A stretch of 11,949 nucleotides of DNA from Lachnospiraceae bacterium (lineage in GTDB: Bacteria; Bacillota; Clostridia; Lachnospirales; Lachnospiraceae): assembly GCA_900757195.1 (NCBI GenBank), contig CAAEMZ010000020.1, forward strand, positions 1 to 11,949, written 5' to 3'. Positions 5,455 to 11,949 of the stretch are shown piece by piece. The notes under the pieces are model-generated. The model saw only the letters and a program-made list of their open reading frames with translations. It was not told where the DNA came from and did not search any database. How positions within the stretch are numbered: the first letter of the stretch is position 1; each line of letters starts with the position of its first letter. The translations under genes and the position numbers were made by a program.

Positions 5455-8400
5455 GTGTACGACAAAGTTTCTACGAATATGAATTTTGTGGAAAGAGAAA
5501 AAAACATTGAGAAATTCTGGGAAGAAAAGGATATTTTCAAAAAGAGTATTGATGCCCGGAAAAAAGCGCCGGAATATACCTTTTATGACGGACCGCCGAC
5601 AGCCAACGGCAAACCCCACATCGGTCATGTACTGACCCGTGTAATCAAAGATATGATTCCGCGTTACCGTACAATGAAAGGATACAAGGTTCCGAGAAAG
5701 GCCGGATGGGATACCCACGGACTTCCGGTAGAACTGGAAGTTGAAAAGATGCTCGGTCTGGATGGAAAAGACCAGATTGAAGCCTATGGCCTGATTCCGT
5801 TTATTGATAAATGTAAAGAAAGTGTCTGGAAGTATAAAGGAATGTGGGAAGATTTTTCCGGTACCGTTGGCTTCTGGGCAGACATGGAACATCCATACGT
5901 CACATATAATGACGATTATATTGAATCCGAGTGGTGGGCATTAAAGAAAATCTGGGAAAAGAGCCTTTTGTACAAGGGCTTTAAAGTTGTCCCTTACTGC
6001 CCGCGCTGCGGAACGCCGCTGTCCGCTCAGGAAGTGGCTCAGGGCTACAAAGATGTGAAGGAACGTTCCGCGATCGTGCGTTTTAAAGTGGTTGATGAGG
6101 ACGCTTATATTTTGGCATGGACAACAACACCATGGACGCTGCCGTCCAACGTGGCGCTCTGTGTGAATGCGGACGAGGATTATGTGAAAGTGAAGGCAGC
6201 GGACGGCTATACCTACTATATGGCAGAAGCGCTTCTTGACACGGTTCTCGGAAAACTGAAAACCGAAGATGCGCCGGCTTATGAAGTTCTGGAACGCTTT
6301 AAAGGAAAAGCGCTGGAATACAAGGAATACGAACCTCTCTATGAAGCTGCAGCAAAAATTGCCGAAAAGCAGAAAAAGAAAGCCTTTTATGTATTATGCG
6401 ACGAATATGTAACGCTGACCGATGGTACCGGCGTTGTTCACCAGGCTCCGGCATTTGGTGAAGACGATGCCCGTGTCGGCCGTAAATACGACATGCCTTT
6501 TGTACAGCTTGTGGATGCCAAAGGAAATATGTCCGAAGATGCGCCTTTTGCAGGGACCTTTGTGAAAAAGGCAGACCCGCTGATTCTTGATGACTTAAAG
6601 AGCCGCGGCCTGTTATATGATGCGCCGAAATTTGAACACAGCTATCCACACTGCTGGCGCTGCGATACACCGCTGATCTATTATGCAAGAGAATCCTGGT
6701 TCATCAAAATGACAGAGGTGAAGGATGATCTGATCCGCAATAACAATACGATCAACTGGATTCCGGAAAGCATCGGTAAAGGCCGTTTCGGCGACTGGCT
6801 GGAAAATGTTCAGGACTGGGGCATCAGCCGTAACCGTTACTGGGGTACGCCGCTGAATATCTGGGAATGTGAATGTGGCCATCAGCATGCTGTCGGAAGC
6901 CGTCAGGAACTGGTGGAAATGAGCGGTAATCCGGAGGCGGCCAATGTTGAACTGCATCGTCCGTATATCGATGAAATCACAGTGACCTGTCCGAAATGTG
7001 GCAAGCCGATGAAACGTGTGCCGGAAGTGATCGACTGCTGGTTTGACTCCGGCTCCATGCCGTTTGCACAGCACCACTATCCGTTTGAAAATGAAGAAGT
7101 CTTTAAGGCTCAGTTCCCGGCAGACTTTATTTCCGAGGCGGTAGATCAGACCCGTGGCTGGTTCTATTCCCTGCTGGCGATTTCAACATTGCTTTTCAAT
7201 GAAGCGCCTTATAAAAATGTTATCGTTCTCGGACATGTCCAGGATGAAAATGGCCAGAAGATGAGTAAGTCCAAAGGAAATGCGGTGGATCCTTTTGACG
7301 CTCTGGAGACCTACGGTGCCGATGCGATCCGCTGGTATTTCTATGTAAACTCCGCACCATGGCTGCCAAACCGTTTCCATGGCAAAGCCGTTATGGAAGG
7401 CCAGCGTAAATTCATGGGTACATTATGGAATACTTACGCATTTTTTGTTCTGTATGCGAATATTGACGCATTTAATCCGTCAGACTATGCATTGGAATAT
7501 GATAAATTATCCGTTATGGATAAATGGCTGCTGTCCAAACTGAATACACTGGTTAAGACAGTGGATGCCGATCTGGGAAGCTACAAGATTCCGGAAGCTG
7601 CCCGCGCACTTCAGGAATTCGTTGATGATATGAGTAACTGGTATGTCCGCCGGAGCCGTGAACGTTTCTGGGCAAAGGATATGCCGCAGGATAAGATCAA
7701 TGCTTATATGACACTGTATACGGCCCTTGTGACGGTAGCAAAAACCGCAGCGCCGATGGTTCCGTTTATGACCGAAGATATTTACCAGAATCTGGTCCGC
7801 AATGTCGACGCATCGGCTCCGGAAAGTATTCATCTCTGCGACTTCCCGGAAGTCAACGAAGCATTGATCGACCGGGAGCTGGAAGCGAATATGGAACTGG
7901 TGCTTCAGATCGTTGTTGCCGGCCGTGCGTGCCGTAACACAGCAAATATCAAGAACCGCCAGCCAATCGGCAGAATGTATGTCAAAGCCGATTTTGAACT
8001 GCCGGAATTCTATCAGGAAATCGTGGAAGATGAGCTGAATGTCAAGACGATGGAATTTGCCAAAGATGTCAGCGCATTTACATCTTACACATTCAAACCG
8101 CAGCTTCGCACCGTTGGACCGAAATACGGCAAACTGCTCGGCGGCATCAAACAGGCCCTTGGCAGCATCGACGGAAATAAAGCGATGGCTGAATTAAAAG
8201 AAACCGGTCTGCTGACACTGGATATCAACGGTGAAAAAGTCGAACTGGCAGAGGAAGATTTACTCATCGACTCTGCACAGACGGAAGGCTATGTTGCCGT
8301 AACCGATAAAAATGTCACGGTTGTTCTGGATACAAAGCTGACGGATGAACTGATTGAGGAAGGTTTTGTACGTGAAATCATTTCCAAGGTACAGACAATG

Positions 8401-8607
8401 CGTAAAGAAGCGGATTTTGAAGTGACAGACCATATTGTCCTTTATATGGAAGGAAATGATAAACTGAAAGCAATTGCCGAAAAGAACAGTGAGGACATTA
8501 AAAAAGATGTTCTGGCAGAAAATATTATTTTTGACAGTTGCGACGGTTATGTCAAAGAATGGAACATCAATGGTGAAGCAGTGACCATGGGTGTTAAAAA
8601 AGCCTGA
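5455..8607 (+). CDS. ileS: Isoleucine-tRNA ligase, long (type 2, eukaryote-like) form
   Basis: This 1050-residue cytoplasmic class I synthetase charges tRNA-Ile with isoleucine. HIGH is at residues 55-58 (GKPHIGHV) and KMSKS at 602-606 (GQKMSKSKGN). The editing domain motifs are TTTPWTLP at 223-230 and GTGVVHQAPAFGEDD at about 324-338, which remove mischarged valine. Cysteine pairs at 182/185 (CPRC), 472/474 (CEC) and 512/515 (CPKC) resemble zinc-binding sites. The C-terminal anticodon-binding part follows WYVRRSRERFW. Length and motifs such as GWDTHGLPVELEVEK and YPHCWRCDTPLIYYARESWF fit the archaeal/eukaryotic-like type 2 branch, not the roughly 930-residue type 1 enzyme. The GTG start is chosen because GGAGG lies 7 nt upstream, and the ATG at 5441 is out of frame. 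Expression is controlled by the T-box leader. It is probably co-transcribed with glgP. Confidence 0.98.
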   Translation: MYDKVSTNMNFVEREKNIEKFWEEKDIFKKSIDARKKAPEYTFYDGPPTANGKPHIGHVLTRVIKDMIPRYRTMKGYKVPRKAGWDTHGLPVELEVEKMLGLDGKDQIEAYGLIPFIDKCKESVWKYKGMWEDFSGTVGFWADMEHPYVTYNDDYIESEWWALKKIWEKSLLYKGFKVVPYCPRCGTPLSAQEVAQGYKDVKERSAIVRFKVVDEDAYILAWTTTPWTLPSNVALCVNADEDYVKVKAADGYTYYMAEALLDTVLGKLKTEDAPAYEVLERFKGKALEYKEYEPLYEAAAKIAEKQKKKAFYVLCDEYVTLTDGTGVVHQAPAFGEDDARVGRKYDMPFVQLVDAKGNMSEDAPFAGTFVKKADPLILDDLKSRGLLYDAPKFEHSYPHCWRCDTPLIYYARESWFIKMTEVKDDLIRNNNTINWIPESIGKGRFGDWLENVQDWGISRNRYWGTPLNIWECECGHQHAVGSRQELVEMSGNPEAANVELHRPYIDEITVTCPKCGKPMKRVPEVIDCWFDSGSMPFAQHHYPFENEEVFKAQFPADFISEAVDQTRGWFYSLLAISTLLFNEAPYKNVIVLGHVQDENGQKMSKSKGNAVDPFDALETYGADAIRWYFYVNSAPWLPNRFHGKAVMEGQRKFMGTLWNTYAFFVLYANIDAFNPSDYALEYDKLSVMDKWLLSKLNTLVKTVDADLGSYKIPEAARALQEFVDDMSNWYVRRSRERFWAKDMPQDKINAYMTLYTALVTVAKTAAPMVPFMTEDIYQNLVRNVDASAPESIHLCDFPEVNEALIDRELEANMELVLQIVVAGRACRNTANIKNRQPIGRMYVKADFELPEFYQEIVEDELNVKTMEFAKDVSAFTSYTFKPQLRTVGPKYGKLLGGIKQALGSIDGNKAMAELKETGLLTLDINGEKVELAEEDLLIDSAQTEGYVAVTDKNVTVVLDTKLTDELIEEGFVREIISKVQTMRKEADFEVTDHIVLYMEGNDKLKAIAEKNSEDIKKDVLAENIIFDSCDGYVKEWNINGEAVTMGVKKA

Positions 8608-8636
8608 ACCTGTTCAACGAAATGGAGGGAGCTGGA

Positions 8637-11132
8637 TTGGAAATGAACCATGAAACATTCGCAATAAACCCGACATCTGAAGGATTTGACCGAGAAGCAT
8701 TTAAAAAAGAAATTTTATCAAACTTAAAAGTGCTGTATCGTAAAACACTGGATACAGCGGCAAAACAGGAGGTTTTTCAGGCAGTGTCTCTGGCAGTCAA
8801 GGATTTGATCGTTGACCGCTGGATCGCTACCCAGAAAGCTTACCAGAAAAAAGACCCGAAATTTGTTTACTATCTTTCGATGGAATTCCTCATGGGCAGA
8901 GCCCTGGGAAATAATCTGATCAATCTCTGCTGCTACAAAGAGGTAGCGGAGGTTCTTAATGAGATGGGACTGGATATAAATGTCATTGAAGACCAGGAGC
9001 CGGATGCGGCTCTTGGTAATGGCGGCCTCGGCCGTCTGGCAGCCTGCTTTATCGAGTCCCTGTCCACGCTGAACTATCCGGTTTACGGCTGTGGTATCCG
9101 CTATAAATACGGAATGTTCAAACAGGAGATCCGGGACGGTTATCAGGTGGAAGTACCGGATAACTGGCTGGAAAACGGCAATCCTTTTGAAATGAAACGG
9201 CCGGAATATGTGCAGACCGTGAAATTTGGCGGCTATGTGCGTATCGAATGGGATAATGAGCGTCAGAGAAACCGTTTTATTCATGATGGCTATGATGCGG
9301 TGCATGCGATTCCGTATGATATTCCGGTGGTGGGCTACGGCAATAATATGGTCAATGCCCTGAGAATCTGGGATGCCCAGCCAGTTCAGGAATTTAACCT
9401 GGCATCCTTTGACAAGGGAGATTATCTTCAGGCCGTAGAACAGGAAAACCTCGCCAAAAATATTGTGGAGGTCCTTTATCCGAACGATAATCATTACAGC
9501 GGTAAAGAACTTCGTCTGAAACAGCAGTATTTCTTTGTATCCGCAAGTGTACAGCTTGCCATTCAGAAATACAAGGAGACACATTCCGACCTGCATAAGC
9601 TGCCGGAAAAAGTCTGCTTCCAGTTAAATGATACCCATCCGACAGTGACCGTACCGGAACTGATGCGGATCCTTCTGGATGAAGAAGGCATGGAGTGGGA
9701 TGAAGCCTGGGAAATCACAACAAAATGCTGTGCATATACGAACCATACCATTATGGCAGAGGCTCTGGAAAAATGGCCGGTGGATTTATTTATGCGTCTG
9801 CTTCCGAGAATCTATCAGATTGTTCAGGAAATTAACCGCCGTTTCCTCATTCAGGTGGAAGAGAAGTATCCGAATCAGTATAATAAGATTCGGAGTATGG
9901 CGATCCTTTATGAGGGTCAGGTACGCATGGCCAATATGGCGATTGTTGCCGGATTTTCCGTCAACGGCGTAGCCCGTCTGCATACAGAGATTCTGAAAAA
10001 ACGGGAGTTGAGAGATTTCTACGAAATGATGCCGGAGAAGTTCAATAATAAGACCAATGGTATTACGCAGAGACGTTTTCTGCTTCACGGAAATCCGCTG
10101 CTGGCTCAGTGGGTCAGCGAAAAGATCGGAACCGATGCGTGGATCACGGATTTATCTTTCATTAAGAATCTGGAGAAATATGCGGATGATCCGAAGGCCC
10201 AGAAGGAATTTATGGATATTAAATACCGCAATAAATTGCGCCTTGCCGAATATGTGAAAGCGCATAATCATATTGATATTGATCCGAATTCTATTTTTGA
10301 TGTTCAGGTTAAACGGTTACATGAATATAAACGCCAGTTATTGAATATTCTGCATGTGATGTATTTATATAATCAGTTAAAGGCCAATCCGAATATGGAT
10401 TTCTATCCGACCACATTTATTTTCGGCGCCAAGGCGGCAGCCGGGTATAAGCGGGCAAAGGAAACAATTAAACTGATTAATTCCGTAGCGGATACGATCA
10501 ATAACGATCCGTCGATCAACAGTAAGATTAAAGTCGTATTTATTGAGAACTACCGGGTATCCAATGCGGAAATCATTTTTGCGGCCAGCGATGTGTCGGA
10601 ACAGATTTCCACGGCAAGTAAAGAGGCTTCCGGTACCGGAAATATGAAATTCATGCTGAATGGTGCGGTGACCCTTGGAACGATGGATGGCGCCAATGTG
10701 GAAATCGTTGAGGAAGTCGGCTCGGAAAATGCCTTTATTTTTGGAATGTCTTCCGAAGAGGTTATGGCCTATGAAGCCAATGGCGGTTATCATCCGTCAG
10801 AAATTTACCATAACGATATGGATATTAAAAAGATTCTGGACCAGTTGGTTGACGGTACATTCAGTCACGGTGACCGGGAGATGTTCCGGGAAATTTATTC
10901 CTCCTTCCTTTCGCCGTCTTATGGCCGGGCAGACCAGTACTTTATTCTGAAAGACTTCCGGTCTTATGCGGAAGCCCAGGCAAGGGTCAACAAAGCTTAT
11001 CAGGATAAGAGCCGCTGGGCAAAGATGGCGATACTCAATACAGCTAAATCCGGCAAATTTACATCGGACCGGACCATTGAGGAATATGTAAGAGATATCT
11101 GGCATCTTGAAAAGGTTCAGGTAGAATTATAA
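8637..11132 (+). CDS. glgP: Glycogen/starch (alpha-glucan) phosphorylase
   Basis: This enzyme of about 831 residues should release glucose 1-phosphate from storage or dietary alpha-glucans, using phosphate and a pyridoxal-phosphate cofactor (GT35 family). The cofactor site is clear: SGTGNMKFMLNG with the Schiff-base lysine at about residue 671. Other family motifs are GNGGLGRLAACF at about 127-138 and NDTHPT at about 331-336. Length is normal. Three in-frame starts are possible: ATG 8622, TTG 8637 and ATG 8643. GGAGG at 8624-8628 lies inside the first, 8 nt from the TTG and 14 nt from the last, so TTG is preferred and ATG 8643 is the alternative. Only 29 nt separate it from ileS, with no terminator, so it is probably read through from the T-box-controlled promoter. 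A strong terminator follows. The preference for glycogen or maltodextrin cannot be told from sequence alone. Confidence 0.95.
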   Translation: MEMNHETFAINPTSEGFDREAFKKEILSNLKVLYRKTLDTAAKQEVFQAVSLAVKDLIVDRWIATQKAYQKKDPKFVYYLSMEFLMGRALGNNLINLCCYKEVAEVLNEMGLDINVIEDQEPDAALGNGGLGRLAACFIESLSTLNYPVYGCGIRYKYGMFKQEIRDGYQVEVPDNWLENGNPFEMKRPEYVQTVKFGGYVRIEWDNERQRNRFIHDGYDAVHAIPYDIPVVGYGNNMVNALRIWDAQPVQEFNLASFDKGDYLQAVEQENLAKNIVEVLYPNDNHYSGKELRLKQQYFFVSASVQLAIQKYKETHSDLHKLPEKVCFQLNDTHPTVTVPELMRILLDEEGMEWDEAWEITTKCCAYTNHTIMAEALEKWPVDLFMRLLPRIYQIVQEINRRFLIQVEEKYPNQYNKIRSMAILYEGQVRMANMAIVAGFSVNGVARLHTEILKKRELRDFYEMMPEKFNNKTNGITQRRFLLHGNPLLAQWVSEKIGTDAWITDLSFIKNLEKYADDPKAQKEFMDIKYRNKLRLAEYVKAHNHIDIDPNSIFDVQVKRLHEYKRQLLNILHVMYLYNQLKANPNMDFYPTTFIFGAKAAAGYKRAKETIKLINSVADTINNDPSINSKIKVVFIENYRVSNAEIIFAASDVSEQISTASKEASGTGNMKFMLNGAVTLGTMDGANVEIVEEVGSENAFIFGMSSEEVMAYEANGGYHPSEIYHNDMDIKKILDQLVDGTFSHGDREMFREIYSSFLSPSYGRADQYFILKDFRSYAEAQARVNKAYQDKSRWAKMAILNTAKSGKFTSDRTIEEYVRDIWHLEKVQVEL

Positions 11133-11160
11133 GCTTATCATAAGAAGTATTCAGCTATTG

Positions 11161-11222
11161 AACAGAGCGCTTCTGTGCAGATTTCCTGTTTAAAGGGAAT
11201 TTGCCGGGCGCTCTGTTTTTTA
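11161..11222 (+). terminator. Rho-independent terminator after glgP
   Basis: AACAGAGCGC (11161-11170) pairs perfectly with GCGCTCTGTT (11208-11217), and the right arm runs straight into a T run (11216-11222). Inside the loop, 11177-11186 can pair with 11195-11204 over 10 bp with two G-U pairs, extending the hairpin across a small internal loop. It lies 28 nt after the glgP stop and ends the ileS-glgP unit. Confidence 0.92.
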
Positions 11223-11414
11223 TTTTGAATAATTTTGTCGATACTTTTAGATTTTTTTGTGAGCAGATATATGCTATTATGTATTTAAAGATTTCATTTC
11301 AGAGCAGTATTCCGCTGCCAAATAAGTATTTCATTGCCGATTGTCTCCGGCATAATCCCTTATTCTATTTTTCTTATATCAAAGACAAAATTCCTGTAAA
11401 TGAAGAAAATTCAG
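11223..11414. other. AT-rich intergenic stretch, no gene seen
   Basis: Between the glgP terminator and the promoter of the last gene the sequence is AT-rich. A plus-strand open frame crosses it but starts inside the terminator and lacks a ribosome binding site. An extended -10-like TGCTATTAT is present at 11272-11280, but no -35 hexamer is found in front of it. It could start a longer leader for the last gene. No convincing RNA structure was found. Confidence 0.5.
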
Positions 11415-11443
11415 TTGTATTCCCATTTTTACAAAGCTATAAT
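11415..11443 (+). promoter_or_regulatory. Candidate sigma-A promoter abutting the ribosome binding site of the last gene
   Basis: TTGTAT (11415-11420) and a perfect TATAAT (11438-11443) are spaced by 17 nt. The -10 runs straight into AAGGAGG (11444-11450), so the predicted RNA start (about 11450) would remove most of that site. Either the RNA has a very short leader or the true promoter is further upstream (TGCTATTAT at 11272-11280 is one candidate). The hexamers are good but the position makes it uncertain. Confidence 0.4.
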
Positions 11444-11457
11444 AAGGAGGATAGCAA

Positions 11458-11949
11458 ATGAAAGATATTGCTTATCAAAATAAAGATATTACGCAGAAAT
11501 TCTCTGCGGAATTACTAAAGAATAAAAGTCTTGCAGTTTACGGACTTCCGGATATTTACATTAAAGATCTGCTTCCGACAAATCTTCCGGCAGTTGAGGC
11601 AAACGAGTTGCGGATGGACAATCTTTTTGTACTCGGTGATGATACACTGGCATTGATAGACTATGAAAGTTCTTTTGGAAAAAAGGATGTCATCAAATAT
11701 GTAAATTACATTGCCCGTATCCTCAAACGATATGAAAGTGATACAGGAAAAAAATTTCCGTATCTGCATTTGATTATTATTTTTTCAGCGGATATTGAAA
11801 AGATAAATCCGCAGGTGCTGGATATCGGATGCATGAAGATATGGATAGAACCGGCTTTTTTAGTTGGAATTCCGACAAAGAAGATTTATGAAAAACTAAA
11901 GATAAAAGTTGAAAAGGGTCAGCATTTGGATGATGACGAACTGCTGCAA
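11458..11949 (+). CDS. PD-(D/E)XK-like nuclease/transposase-family protein (tentative), 3' end outside window
   Basis: The frame is open from ATG 11458 to the end of the window (164 codons, no stop), and AAGGAGG sits 7 nt upstream, so the gene is real and truncated only by the window. The N-terminus is soluble with no signal or transmembrane segment. NELRMDNLF with Asp54, then LALIDYESSF with Glu70, followed by a beta strand YLHLIIIFS, resembles the core of PD-(D/E)XK folds as found in Rpn/transposase-associated nuclease families. The expected catalytic lysine position after Glu70 is Ser72, so activity is not assured. The ending KVEKGQHLDDDELLQ also recalls small proteins common in Lachnospiraceae that are annotated as hypothetical. 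The gene is clearly more AT-rich than ileS or glgP, which hints at recent acquisition. The family assignment is from memory of pattern and is tentative. Confidence 0.8.
   Translation, partial: MKDIAYQNKDITQKFSAELLKNKSLAVYGLPDIYIKDLLPTNLPAVEANELRMDNLFVLGDDTLALIDYESSFGKKDVIKYVNYIARILKRYESDTGKKFPYLHLIIIFSADIEKINPQVLDIGCMKIWIEPAFLVGIPTKKIYEKLKIKVEKGQHLDDDELLQ

Noticed and set aside
8531..8560. Possible internal promoter for glgP: TTGACA at 8531-8536 and AAGAAT at 8555-8560
   Set aside because: The spacer is 18 nt and the -10 matches only 4 of 6. The TTGACA lies in the conserved ileS coding frame, so chance is likely. RNA mapping could revive it.
8724..9596. Minus-strand open frame of 290 codons inside glgP
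   Set aside because: It is a shadow of the conserved phosphorylase frame and shows no domain motifs.
11201..11461. Plus-strand 86-codon open frame between glgP and the last gene
   Set aside because: It begins inside the terminator stem, has no ribosome binding site and runs into the start of the next gene. The translation resembles AT-rich noise.
1..11949. tRNA, rRNA, CRISPR arrays, insertion sequences, attachment sites
   Set aside because: No cloverleaf, repeat-spacer pattern, transposase or flanking inverted repeats were seen on either strand. The long inverted repeat at 199-254 is explained as a terminator.

Overview
The window looks like chromosomal DNA from a low-to-moderate GC Gram-positive anaerobe, most likely a Clostridia or Lachnospiraceae member. 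The reasons are strong GGAGG-type ribosome binding sites on every major gene, consensus sigma-A promoters, a T-box tRNA-sensing leader in front of ileS, a long eukaryote-like (type 2) isoleucyl-tRNA synthetase, and a MacB/YknZ-like ABC exporter with membrane-anchored adaptors. The assignment rests on gene style only, not on a database match.

Left part (1-5054, minus strand). A four-gene operon reads leftwards from an extended -10 promoter near 5050: adaptor 1 (3769-5013), ABC ATPase (3059-3772), adaptor 2 (1525-3093) and a MacB/FtsX-type permease (260-1510). The genes overlap or nearly touch (4-nt ATGA overlap, 35-bp overlap, 14-nt gap), which suggests translational coupling. The operon ends in a 25-bp perfect hairpin followed by a U-rich tract (190-254). 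Together the products would form an exporter in which an ATPase drives a 4-TM permease with a large extracytoplasmic domain, assisted by two different HlyD/MacA-like adaptors. The cargo cannot be read from sequence. Left of the terminator, a further minus-strand promoter (28-56) and a ribosome binding site point to a gene that starts at the window edge.

Middle (5143-11217, plus strand). A divergent sigma-A promoter (TTGACA, 17-nt spacer, TATGAT) drives a roughly 260-nt T-box leader with an AUC (Ile) specifier, an antiterminator carrying the UGGU tRNA-end binding bases, and a competing terminator. It controls ileS (5455-8607). glgP (8637-11132, glycogen/starch phosphorylase) follows after 29 nt with no terminator between them, so at least part of glgP expression should also depend on tRNA-Ile charging. 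A strong terminator at 11161-11222 closes this unit.

Right end (11223-11949). An AT-rich intergenic stretch leads to a truncated plus-strand gene starting at 11458. It resembles a PD-(D/E)XK-like protein family and is visibly more AT-rich than its neighbours, so it is probably accessory.

I saw no tRNA, rRNA, CRISPR array, insertion sequence or prophage gene. The points most worth a second look are the dual-adaptor exporter, the large insertion in the helical hairpin of adaptor 2, the non-canonical T-box bulge, and the ileS-glgP coupling. None of these proves a wholly new system.
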